In this document: positions 24,202 to 32,083 of the stretch, piece after piece | Layout: every line of letters begins with the position of its first letter | Numbering within the stretch: the first letter of the stretch is position 1 | From: GCA-2733415 sp049609325 | GTDB taxonomy: Bacteria > Bacteroidota > Bacteroidia > Flavobacteriales > Flavobacteriaceae | DNA length: 36,154 nucleotides | Reading direction: 5' to 3' | Assembly (NCBI GenBank): GCA_049609325.1 | Contig: JBMYYK010000022.1 | Location: 1-36,154, forward strand | The notes under the pieces: model-generated | Seen by the model: the letters and a program-made list of their open reading frames with translations, nothing else | Databases searched by the model: none | Told to the model about the DNA's origin: nothing | Program-made: the position numbers and the translations under genes

Positions 24202-24729
24202 ATGGAAAATAACACAAATTCAACAAAGAACATTGCTTTAAATTACGGTCTTACTCTTGGGTTTACCACAATACTTATTTCAGTAATCACATATATTATG
24301 GATATGCCTTTGGAAACTGGCTGGATAAGCGGTTTGTTAGGTATTGTAGTTATGATTGCCTTAATTGTGTTGGGAATTAAAAAATATAAAACTGGTAATG
24401 GCGGGTTTATTTCATTATCACAAGCCTTAAAAGTAGGGATTGCTATAGCCTTAATTGGTGGAATTATAGGATCTATATACCAATTGGTATTCTTATCCTA
24501 CATAGACCCTGAGTATCTATCTAGAGTTCAAGAATTACAAATTGAACAAGCATTAGAGAACAACCCAGAAATGTCTAACGAACAAATACAAATGATGAGA
24601 GAAATGGGATCAAAATTCTCATCTCCATGGATTTCTTTTGCCGGAGCATTAATAGGTAACTTATTATTCGGATTTATCTTCTCATTAATTGGAGGATTAA
24701 TCTTAAAGAAAAACGAAGATTCAATCTAA
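24202..24729 (+). CDS. DUF4199-type membrane protein
   Basis: A 175-residue inner-membrane protein with four predicted helices (about 14-34, 40-60, 78-98 and 142-165). A polar, acidic loop of about 40 residues separates the third and fourth (DPEYLSRVQELQIEQALENN). The layout MENNTNSTKNIALNYGLTLG then the membrane pairs and a GFIFSLIGGLILKKNE ending fits DUF4199, a family common in Bacteroidetes and of unknown function. It is followed 19 bases later by a GT2 glycosyltransferase, so it probably belongs to the same transcript and may assist that enzyme. No catalytic residues are recognisable. Confidence 0.85.
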   Translation: MENNTNSTKNIALNYGLTLGFTTILISVITYIMDMPLETGWISGLLGIVVMIALIVLGIKKYKTGNGGFISLSQALKVGIAIALIGGIIGSIYQLVFLSYIDPEYLSRVQELQIEQALENNPEMSNEQIQMMREMGSKFSSPWISFAGALIGNLLFGFIFSLIGGLILKKNEDSI

Positions 24730-24748
24730 ACCTAGTGTTTTAAATCAT

Positions 24749-25699
24749 ATGAATTTATCTATAATCATACCTCTTTTAAACGAAGATGAATCACTAACAG
24801 AATTACACCATTGGATTGTTCAAGTCATGCAATCCAATGGTTATTCTTATGAAATATTGTTTATAGATGACGGTTCAACAGATAATTCTTGGCAAATTAT
24901 CAACACACTTTCTGAGCAAGACAGTAATGTAAAAGGGTTGAAATTTTTACGCAATTACGGAAAATCACAAGCTCTACACTTAGGGTTTGCAAAAGCTCAA
25001 GGTGATGTAATTATCACTATGGATGCTGATTTACAAGACAACCCTGAAGAAATCCCCGAGTTATACGACCTCATCACAAACCAAGGATTCGATTTAATTT
25101 CTGGCTGGAAAAAGAAACGATATGATTCTGTTTTTGCCAAAAATCTCCCTTCTAAACTCTTCAATTGGTGTGCTAGAAAAACCTCTGGATTAAAATTACA
25201 CGATTTTAACTGTGGCCTTAAAGCTTACAAAAATGAGGTGGTGAAAAATATTGACGTGTATGGCGAAATGCATCGTTATATACCTGTTCTAGCAAAAAAT
25301 GCAGGATTTAAAAAAATTGATGAAAAAGTGGTGCAACACCAAGCACGTAAATACGGTAAGACAAAATTTGGAATGGACAGATTCATTAACGGATTTTTAG
25401 ATCTATTAACCATTTCATTCCTGTCTAAATTCGGAAAACAACCTATGCACTTATTTGGCGCATTAGGGACTTTATTATTTTTTATCGGATTCATTTTTGC
25501 ATTTTATTTAGGTTTAGACAAACTCATACTAAACCCAACAGGACGTTTAATTACCCAACGCCCACAATTTTACATTTCCCTGGTAAGCATGATTATTGGG
25601 TCGCAATTATTTATTGCAGGATTTTTAGGCGAATTGGTATTGCGTAATAACAAACACCAAGAGCGCTATAAAGTTGAAGAGCAGTTAAACATTTCATAA
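24749..25699 (+). CDS. GT2 polyprenyl-phosphate glycosyltransferase-like protein
   Basis: A 316-residue family 2 glycosyltransferase of the dolichol/undecaprenyl-phosphate type (DPM1, ArnC, GtrB-like). The catalytic domain starts MNLSIIIPLLNEDESL, with FIDDGSTDNSW (D40/D41) and MDADLQDNPEE (D92-A-D94), the metal- and nucleotide-binding acidic motifs. Two membrane helices follow near the C-terminus (about 230-255 and 272-294), as in ArnC/GtrB. It would transfer a sugar from a nucleotide donor to a lipid phosphate on the cytoplasmic face. It sits between DUF4199 and a phosphohexomutase gene. The donor sugar is not determined by sequence. Confidence 0.9.
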   Translation: MNLSIIIPLLNEDESLTELHHWIVQVMQSNGYSYEILFIDDGSTDNSWQIINTLSEQDSNVKGLKFLRNYGKSQALHLGFAKAQGDVIITMDADLQDNPEEIPELYDLITNQGFDLISGWKKKRYDSVFAKNLPSKLFNWCARKTSGLKLHDFNCGLKAYKNEVVKNIDVYGEMHRYIPVLAKNAGFKKIDEKVVQHQARKYGKTKFGMDRFINGFLDLLTISFLSKFGKQPMHLFGALGTLLFFIGFIFAFYLGLDKLILNPTGRLITQRPQFYISLVSMIIGSQLFIAGFLGELVLRNNKHQERYKVEEQLNIS

Positions 25700-25747
25700 G
25701 ATTGTAAGCGTTAGTCTTCAAAACTATAATTGATAAGTCAAATTCAT

Positions 25748-25755
25748 TACATTTG
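25748..25755 (+). promoter_or_regulatory. -7 element of the phosphohexomutase gene
   Basis: TACATTTG, a full TAnnTTTG match 26 bases before the ATG at 25782. A TTG lies upstream at 25730, but the 15-base spacing is short. Confidence 0.45.
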
Positions 25756-25781
25756 CATATTATTATAGTACGACAAAAACA

Positions 25782-27506
25782 ATGATATATATAGCACCTG
25801 AAATTCTTGACGTTGCAAATACTTGGTTAACGCCAACTTTTGATGAAAATACTCAACAACAAATCAAAGAGCTTATTGCCAATAACCCTGATGAACTCAA
25901 AGAAAGTTTTTACAAAAACTTAGCTTTTGGAACAGGTGGTATGCGTGGTATTATGGGGGTAGGAACCAATCGTATTAACAAATACACCTTAGGTAAAAAC
26001 ACACAAGGTTTAGCCAACTATTTAAAGCAAGAACACCCTAATAAAGACTTAAAAGTTGCTATTGCTTATGATTGTAGACATAATTCTGACACACTTGCTA
26101 AATTAGTTGCAGATGTATTTTCTGCAAATGGCATAAAAGTCTATTTGTTTTCAGAATTAAGACCAACACCAGAATTATCATTTGCTGTAAAACATTTAGG
26201 TTGTGATTGTGGTATTGTGTTAACCGCATCTCATAACCCACCAGAGTACAACGGTTATAAAGTGTACTGGAATGACGGCGGACAAATTGTTCCGCCACAA
26301 GACAATGCTATAATTGAAGCCATTAATGACGTAGATTACTCAAACATCAAATTTGATGAAAATTCAACTTTAATTGAACTAGTTGACACAACAATCGATA
26401 ATGCTTTCATAGATGCTTCAGTGGCAAATGGAAGTTTTGACGGTACAGATCGTAGCAACTTATCTATTGTTTTTACATCGTTGCATGGTACCTCAATTAC
26501 TATTTTACCAGAAACTTTAAAACGTGCAGGCTATACAAACATACATATTGTAGAAGAGCAAGCAACTCCAGACGGTAATTTCCCTACGGTAAAATCGCCA
26601 AATCCAGAAGAGCCAGAAGCCTTAACAATGGCAATGAATTTAGCTGAAAAAGTTAATGCAGATATTGTTATTGGCACAGATCCAGATTCTGACAGATTAG
26701 GAATTGCCGTAAGAGATAACAACAACAAATTAGTGCTATTAAACGGAAATCAAACCATGATAGTGATGACCGATTTTTTAATAGGACAATGGTTAAAACA
26801 AGGAAAACTTGGCGACAATGATTTTGTAGGTTCTACTATTGTTTCAACACCAATGATGCAAGAACTAGCAGATTATTACGGTGTTGAGTGCAAAGTAGGT
26901 TTAACGGGATTTAAGTGGATTGCTAAAATGATTAAAGATCACCCAAATCAACCATTTATTGGTGGTGGTGAAGAAAGTTTTGGTTTTATGGTTGGAGATT
27001 TTGTAAGAGATAAAGATGCGGTAACTTCTACATTATTAGCTTGTGAAATTGCCAGTCAAGCAAAATCTAACAACAGCTCGTTTTACAAAGAATTATTAAA
27101 ACTATATGTTACCCATGGGTTTTACAAAGAACACTTGGTATCACTTGTAAAAAAAGGAATTTCCGGAGCTGAAGAAATAGCCCAAATGATGGTTGACTTC
27201 AGACAAAAACCTTTGAAGAAAATCAACGGTTCAAAAGTGATCATGTTAGAAGACTACAAAGCTTCAACCATGAAAAACATCATTACTGATAAAACTTATC
27301 CGCTAGATGTACCAAAATCTAACGTGTTAATATATTATACTGAAGATGGTAGTAAAATTGCTTGTAGACCTAGTGGTACTGAGCCTAAAATAAAGTTTTA
27401 CATCAGTGTAAAAGACAATTTAAAAACAGTAGACGATTTTGAAAAAATCAATACCCGTTTAGATGCTAAAATAGACGCTATTATTAAAGACCTGAACGTG
27501 AACTAA
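25782..27506 (+). CDS. Phosphoglucomutase/phosphomannomutase
   Basis: A 574-residue alpha-D-phosphohexomutase interconverting hexose-1-P and hexose-6-P, supplying sugar nucleotides. The active-site phosphoserine is S150 in LTASHNPPEYNG; the metal loop is GTDPDSDRLG; the sugar loop is GGGEESFGFMVGD; the phosphate loop is CRPSGTEPKIKFY near the C-terminus. Length and the N-terminal block AFGTGGMRGIMGVGTNR match the longer bacterial PGM/PMM type (PgcA/PGM2-like), probably with glucose specificity. Its stop overlaps the ABC gene start (TAATG), so these are translationally coupled. Confidence 0.95.
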   Translation: MIYIAPEILDVANTWLTPTFDENTQQQIKELIANNPDELKESFYKNLAFGTGGMRGIMGVGTNRINKYTLGKNTQGLANYLKQEHPNKDLKVAIAYDCRHNSDTLAKLVADVFSANGIKVYLFSELRPTPELSFAVKHLGCDCGIVLTASHNPPEYNGYKVYWNDGGQIVPPQDNAIIEAINDVDYSNIKFDENSTLIELVDTTIDNAFIDASVANGSFDGTDRSNLSIVFTSLHGTSITILPETLKRAGYTNIHIVEEQATPDGNFPTVKSPNPEEPEALTMAMNLAEKVNADIVIGTDPDSDRLGIAVRDNNNKLVLLNGNQTMIVMTDFLIGQWLKQGKLGDNDFVGSTIVSTPMMQELADYYGVECKVGLTGFKWIAKMIKDHPNQPFIGGGEESFGFMVGDFVRDKDAVTSTLLACEIASQAKSNNSSFYKELLKLYVTHGFYKEHLVSLVKKGISGAEEIAQMMVDFRQKPLKKINGSKVIMLEDYKASTMKNIITDKTYPLDVPKSNVLIYYTEDGSKIACRPSGTEPKIKFYISVKDNLKTVDDFEKINTRLDAKIDAIIKDLNVN

Positions 27507-29332
27507 TGGAATATATTAAAAAATTATGGCGTTTTATTATTCCGTATAAAACGCATGTATACCTCAATATTTTTTTCAACATCTTATATGCACTTTCTTC
27601 ATCTTTGATGTTTGTGGCATTGGTGCCTATTTTCAACACCATCTTTAAAAAAGATCTTATTGAATATCAGAAACCAACTTACACGTCTATATTTGAACTC
27701 AATACGTTTTTACAAGACTTTCAAAACTACTACATCTACGTAAAAATTAAGGAGGATGGCCATTACACTGTTCTATTATTTTTTATTGGTATCATTATAA
27801 CTTTAGCACTACTTAAAAGCGTATTTGGTTACTTAGGCTTATACTTTGCAACATACTTAAGAAACGGTGTTTTAGTAGATATAAGAAAAGAAATGTTTAG
27901 AAAACTCATTAATAACGAGTTGGCTTATTTTTCAGAAAAAACAAAAGGAGATTCCATCTCTAGAGTAACCACCGATTCTACCCTACTTAAAAACACGTTT
28001 TTATCTTTATTAGAAATCATAATCAAAGAACCATTAACCATTATCTTTTCATTAAGTTTAATGCTAGCCGGTAGCCCGTCATTAACATTATTTGTTTTTG
28101 TTTTTGTACCTGTAGTTGGTTTTTTAATTTCATTAGTAGGAAAATCATTAAAACGAAAATCGACTAAAGTACAGGTTGAAGCAGCAAATACCCTTGCGGT
28201 ACTTGAGGAATCACTATACGGTTTAAAGGCCATCAAATCATACAATTCTGAAAATACATTTTACAACAAATACCAAAGTTCAATTAATAAGTTCTATAAA
28301 CTTTCAAATAAATTAATGAACCGAAATAATCTGGCCTCTCCTATGACTGAGTTTCTAGGTATTTTGGTCATCGGTTCTTTATTATTATACGGTGGACGTT
28401 TAGTGTTTATTGAAAAAACTCTTGACGCCAGTGTGTTTGTTGGGTTTTTAGGGTTAGCATATAATATCATTACACCTGCAAAAGCTATAGCAAAAGCCAG
28501 TTTTAACATTAAAAAAGGGAATGCTGCTGCAGAACGTATTTTAGACGTTATCGATAGAGAAGACGTGATTAAAGAACATCCAGAAGCTATTGAAAAATCT
28601 ACTTTTGATAACAACATCACTATTGACCGTGTGTCGTTTAAATATGAAGATGACTATGTGTTAAACGATTTTTCTATTACTATTCCTAAAGGAAAAACTG
28701 TAGCTCTAGTTGGGCAATCAGGTAGTGGGAAATCCACCATAGCCAATTTGTTAACTCGATTTTACGACATCAATTCAGGACATATTAAAATTGATGGAAT
28801 TGACATTGCACAACTTAAAAAATCATCTGTAAGACATCTTACTGGTTTAGTAACTCAGGATTCCATTTTATTTAACGACACCATTAAACAAAATATTTTG
28901 TTAGGTAATGAAAACGCTTCAGATGAAGAAATTATAGATGCTTTAAAAATTGCAAACGCTTGGGAGTTTGTTAGTGAATTACCTAACGGAATTAATACAA
29001 ATATTGGTGATGGTGGTGGTAAATTATCTGGCGGACAACAACAACGTATTTCTATAGCCAGAGCGGTTCTTAAGAATGCACCAATCATGATTTTAGATGA
29101 AGCCACTTCAGCCCTAGATACTGAAAGTGAACGTGCAGTACAAATAGCTTTAGAAAACATGATGCGTAACAGAACTTCAATTGTTATTGCGCACCGACTG
29201 TCAACTATAAAAAACGCAGATTCTATTATAGTCATGAAAAAAGGTCAAATTGTTGAACAAGGCACACATCATGAACTTTTGGCCAAAAACGGTATGTATA
29301 AAACCTTAGTAGAAATGCAGAATATAGCATAA
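27506..29332 (+). CDS. ABC exporter, fused membrane and ATPase domains (MsbA-like)
   Basis: A 608-residue half-transporter that acts as a homodimer to export a lipid, glycolipid or drug-like molecule. The N-terminal half has six membrane segments (first near 13-35, then about 90-110 and onward). The ATPase half carries Walker A GQSGSGKST at 403-411, the Q-loop in GLVTQDSILFN, signature LSGGQQQRISIARA, Walker B MILDEATSALD and the H-loop AHRLSTI. Its similarity to MsbA and coupling to the phosphohexomutase gene suggest export of a lipid-linked sugar or lipid A precursor. A drug exporter cannot be excluded. It ends at a strong terminator. Confidence 0.92.
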   Translation: MEYIKKLWRFIIPYKTHVYLNIFFNILYALSSSLMFVALVPIFNTIFKKDLIEYQKPTYTSIFELNTFLQDFQNYYIYVKIKEDGHYTVLLFFIGIIITLALLKSVFGYLGLYFATYLRNGVLVDIRKEMFRKLINNELAYFSEKTKGDSISRVTTDSTLLKNTFLSLLEIIIKEPLTIIFSLSLMLAGSPSLTLFVFVFVPVVGFLISLVGKSLKRKSTKVQVEAANTLAVLEESLYGLKAIKSYNSENTFYNKYQSSINKFYKLSNKLMNRNNLASPMTEFLGILVIGSLLLYGGRLVFIEKTLDASVFVGFLGLAYNIITPAKAIAKASFNIKKGNAAAERILDVIDREDVIKEHPEAIEKSTFDNNITIDRVSFKYEDDYVLNDFSITIPKGKTVALVGQSGSGKSTIANLLTRFYDINSGHIKIDGIDIAQLKKSSVRHLTGLVTQDSILFNDTIKQNILLGNENASDEEIIDALKIANAWEFVSELPNGINTNIGDGGGKLSGGQQQRISIARAVLKNAPIMILDEATSALDTESERAVQIALENMMRNRTSIVIAHRLSTIKNADSIIVMKKGQIVEQGTHHELLAKNGMYKTLVEMQNIA

Positions 29333-29340
29333 CATGAATT

Positions 29341-29368
29341 AGGCAGTTACTTATTAACTGCCTTTTTT
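29341..29368 (+). terminator. Terminator after the ABC exporter gene
   Basis: Stem GGCAGTTA / TAACTGCC with a 5-base loop followed by six T. It lies 9 bases past the stop codon. Confidence 0.9.
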
Positions 29369-29434
29369 ATGTCAAAAAAATAATCCTAATTAAACCATTG
29401 CTTATCTTTAATGTCTAAAGGTTTTACCCATTAG

Positions 29435-29980
29435 ATGAACGAAGACGAATTAATTCAACTTTTAAAAACTCCCGGCACATTACATGTCGGTTTTAAAGAA
29501 CTTGTCAGTCAATACAAGGAGCCTTTATATTGGCATATTCGAAAAATAGTAATCCGCCATGATGATGCAGATGATGTGCTTCAAAACACATTTATTAAAA
29601 TTTTCAACAACATTGCAAAGTTTAAAGGAAATAGCAAATTGTACTCTTGGATGTATCGCATTGCTACAAACGAAGCTATTTCCTTTATCAATCAACGTGC
29701 AAAGAAACACAATTCTACTACAGAAGAAGTACAACAAGTCATTTTAAGTAACTTAACATCTGATGATTTTTTTGATGGTGATGCGGCTCAATTAAAACTA
29801 CAACAAGCCATTGCTACATTACCGCAAAAACAACAATTAGTGTTTAACATGAAATATTTTGATAATATTAAATATCAAAACATGTCAGAAATATTAGACA
29901 CTTCAGTTGGCGCCTTAAAGGCATCATACCATCATGCAGTTAAAAAAATTGAAGCGTACATAAAACATGAAATCGATTAA
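29435..29980 (+). CDS. ECF-type RNA polymerase sigma factor
   Basis: A 181-residue sigma-70 family ECF factor. Region 2 runs from about 20 to 90 (DADDVLQNTFIKIFNNIAKF, then KLYSWMYRIATNEAISFINQ, typical region 2.3-2.4). Region 4 is at about 125-180 (LPQKQQLVFNMKYFDNIKYQ, then ASYHHAVKKIEAYI), with DNA-binding helix-turn-helix. It would direct polymerase to its own regulon. It is the first gene of a unit with a membrane protein (11 bases) and a CpxP-like periplasmic protein, the usual layout for envelope-stress ECF systems. A TATCTTTA element at 29403 is a weak -7 candidate. Confidence 0.95.
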   Translation: MNEDELIQLLKTPGTLHVGFKELVSQYKEPLYWHIRKIVIRHDDADDVLQNTFIKIFNNIAKFKGNSKLYSWMYRIATNEAISFINQRAKKHNSTTEEVQQVILSNLTSDDFFDGDAAQLKLQQAIATLPQKQQLVFNMKYFDNIKYQNMSEILDTSVGALKASYHHAVKKIEAYIKHEID

Positions 29981-29991
29981 ACCTTTACAAG

Positions 29992-30507
29992 GTGAAACAG
30001 TCTAAACAATACATGAAGCCAACACACAAACATATACATACCGGATTTAAAACTCCTGACACTTATTTTGACTCTTTTGAACACAAACTTTACGAGGAGT
30101 TACACATCAAACCTCAAACTGGGTTTACACATCCTGTAAATTATTTTGATAATCTTCAGAACAACATTCTTAAAACAGCACCTACTGAAACACCGGTAAG
30201 ACGATTAATAAACATAAAACAACTTGCGTATATATCTGCAGTTGCTGCCAGTTTAGTATTTTGCTTTTATATTTTTAAGCCAACAGACTTACAGCAAATC
30301 TCATTTGAAGATGTTGAATACGCATCTTATGAAAATTATCTTATCACAGAAGACTTAAACATCAGTTCAGAAGAATTAGTAGAATTGTTAAACCTAAGTA
30401 CAAAGGATTTCGACGGCATGTCATTTTCTACACTTGAAGATGATACTATTACAGAATACCTCTCTGACTCTATAGAAACAGAATTCTATTTTAATAACGA
30501 TTTATAA
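29992..30507 (+). CDS. Single-pass membrane protein, candidate anti-sigma partner
   Basis: A 171-residue protein with one membrane helix (about residues 77-96) after a basic cytoplasmic region, then an acidic periplasmic tail of 75 residues. The cytoplasmic part has a repeat: TGFKTPDTYFDSFEHKL (17-33) and TGFTHPVNYFDNLQNNIL (43-60), a 'GFxxPxxYFDxxxxxI' motif seen in many proteins beside ECF sigma genes in Bacteroidetes. No zinc-finger ASD motif (HxxxCxxC) is present. The start at 29992 is GTG; ATG 30013 is an equally good choice and would lose 7 residues. Its position 11 bases after the sigma gene supports an anti-sigma role by inference only. Confidence 0.7.
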   Translation: MKQSKQYMKPTHKHIHTGFKTPDTYFDSFEHKLYEELHIKPQTGFTHPVNYFDNLQNNILKTAPTETPVRRLINIKQLAYISAVAASLVFCFYIFKPTDLQQISFEDVEYASYENYLITEDLNISSEELVELLNLSTKDFDGMSFSTLEDDTITEYLSDSIETEFYFNNDL

Positions 30508-30519
30508 CATCATTATACT

Positions 30520-30954
30520 ATGAAAAAACTAATATTTATAGCTATAGCAATATTAAGCTTCAATTCAATTTTCGGTCAACAAGACAAGATTAAAGCGTTA
30601 AAAACTGCACATATCACTTCAGAACTTAACTTATCAAGTCAAGAAGCTGAGAAGTTTTGGCCAATTTACAATGACTCACAAAAAGAAATTCAACAACTGA
30701 GACGACAGTTGCGTGAACTTCAAAACAAAAACACCAAACTTGAGACTTTATCTGAACAAGAGGCTACCAATATTTTAAATTCAACTATTGATTTAGAAGA
30801 ACGTATGCATCATAAGAAAAAAGCCTTAACTCAAAAATTAAAAAAGGTCATTTCTGTTAAAAAAATCATTTTGTTACAAAGAGCTGAGCATCAATTTAAC
30901 CGAAAACTTGTGAAGAAGTTTAGAGATCGAAGACATCAACCTAAGGGACATTAA
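30520..30954 (+). CDS. Periplasmic CpxP/Spy-like helical protein
   Basis: A 144-residue exported protein with a signal peptide (residues 1-19, cleaved near IFG-Q). The mature part is highly charged and all-helical: ITSELNLSSQEAEKFWPIYN has the LTxxQ/LSxxE-type repeat start of the CpxP/Spy family, and a long Lys/Arg-rich helix ends the protein. Members act as periplasmic chaperones or sensors that keep stress regulators quiet. In Bacteroidetes similar genes are annotated as sensors of ECF-type sigma factors. It closes the sigma–membrane–periplasm unit, 12 bases after the membrane protein gene, and ends at a perfect palindromic terminator. Confidence 0.8.
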   Translation: MKKLIFIAIAILSFNSIFGQQDKIKALKTAHITSELNLSSQEAEKFWPIYNDSQKEIQQLRRQLRELQNKNTKLETLSEQEATNILNSTIDLEERMHHKKKALTQKLKKVISVKKIILLQRAEHQFNRKLVKKFRDRRHQPKGH

Positions 30955-30962
30955 ATCCCTAA

Positions 30963-30990
30963 AAAAGAGGCAAGCATGCTTGCCTCTTTT
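30963..30990. terminator. 28-bp perfect palindromic bidirectional terminator
   Basis: AAAAGAGGCAAGCA followed directly by its exact reverse complement, with A and T tracts at the ends. It sits between convergent stops (30954 and 30991). No loop bases separate the arms, so the loop must open 3-4 bases from the centre. Confidence 0.92.
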
Positions 30991-32025
30991 CTATTTAAAT
31001 ACCAAACGTGCAACACTCCCCTTTCCGGCAGCATAAGCAATACTGTCATTTAAAAATCGAAGCGTATAAAAACTATCATCACTCAAATGTTGCCAAGTTG
31101 CGCCAAAATCATTAGAATAATCAATTCCTTCAAACCCAATTGCAACCAATTCTTTTCCTTTTTGGTTAGGAACAAACTGCACACAACTCCTATAACCTGG
31201 CCCAGAATTTTGAGCTACTAATTCCCACGTTTTTCCTCCGTTAACAGTTCGTATTTTATTTTCAGCATTGGCTTCAGGTATTGTATAATCACCACCTATA
31301 GCAAATCCTATTTTCTCATCGTAAAAATCAATAGAATACATTCCTTGTGTTTCTACTCCTTGAATGATTGGTGTTTTAAATTCACTCCAAGTATACCCTT
31401 TATCTGCAGAGTACAACACAGTACTTTGCACACCACCAGTAGCCACCCATGTTTTATCGCCAATAATTGTAATATTTGTATCACTCGCTGCAAAAGCAGA
31501 ATAACGCCCTTTTGGCAACTCTTCACAAGACATCTTAGTCCATGTATTACCACCATCTCTAGTAATTATAATACTCAAGCAACCATCTGTTGCATCACCA
31601 ATTGCAATACCTTCATTGTCATTCCAAAACTCAATGGCGTCATAAAATACCTTATCGTGGTCTTCTTTATATACTAACTCTCCATCTTTATACAATAAAG
31701 CCGGATTTGCAATACTAATTGTGAATACTGATTTATCTGTTAATGCTAATGCTCTGAAGTTTGGATTGTGAGTAGTATCTTTTTGAAACAACTTTTTAAA
31801 CTCCTTATCGGCTTTTCCTAAAACAAAAGTCTCACCTTGTGATGTTGCTATCACAACTTCCTCTCTATAAATTTCAAGCGCACGAACATTAAGTAATGAA
31901 TCTTTTAAAAGCGGTGTTACCAATACATTGCTAACGTCTTTTTTTTCTTGTGCAATTTCTTTTTTACAACTCAAAATAGCACACATGACAACACAAATAA
32001 ATAATAATCGACTCATAACCTTCAT
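30991..32025 (-). CDS. YCF48/BNR-repeat beta-propeller lipoprotein
   Basis: An exported lipoprotein of 344 residues from the ATG at 32025 (MKVMSRLLFICVV, lipobox AILSC). Four Asp-box/BNR motifs, S/T-x-D-x-G-x-T-W, recur: ITRDGGNTW, YSADKGYTW, RTVNGGKTW and YSNDFGATW, giving a beta-propeller of the Ycf48/sialidase-like type. Homologous proteins in cyanobacteria assist photosystem II assembly; here a surface or periplasmic assembly or binding role is more likely, since there is no photosynthesis context. The frame is open upstream to 32067, but the lipoprotein start at 32025 (or 32016) is more plausible. It shares a divergent region with the RsmB-like gene. Confidence 0.82.
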   Translation of the reverse strand: MKVMSRLLFICVVMCAILSCKKEIAQEKKDVSNVLVTPLLKDSLLNVRALEIYREEVVIATSQGETFVLGKADKEFKKLFQKDTTHNPNFRALALTDKSVFTISIANPALLYKDGELVYKEDHDKVFYDAIEFWNDNEGIAIGDATDGCLSIIITRDGGNTWTKMSCEELPKGRYSAFAASDTNITIIGDKTWVATGGVQSTVLYSADKGYTWSEFKTPIIQGVETQGMYSIDFYDEKIGFAIGGDYTIPEANAENKIRTVNGGKTWELVAQNSGPGYRSCVQFVPNQKGKELVAIGFEGIDYSNDFGATWQHLSDDSFYTLRFLNDSIAYAAGKGSVARLVFK

Positions 32026-32042
32026 TTTTGGTAAATATACAA

Positions 32043-32050
32043 TACTTTTG
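32043..32050 (+). promoter_or_regulatory. -7 element of the RsmB-like gene
   Basis: TACTTTTG, an exact TAnnTTTG match, 34 bases before the ATG at 32084. On the opposite strand TATATTTA at about 32039-32032 could serve the YCF48 gene only as a leaderless or near-leaderless start, so it is not called. Confidence 0.45.
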
Positions 32051-32083
32051 TAGGCTGGTTTACACAATCATATATTTAAAAAA

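Noticed and set aside
28855..29235. 126-codon antisense frame opposite the ABC ATPase
   Set aside because: It mirrors the conserved Walker and signature regions and has no promoter or recognisable domain.
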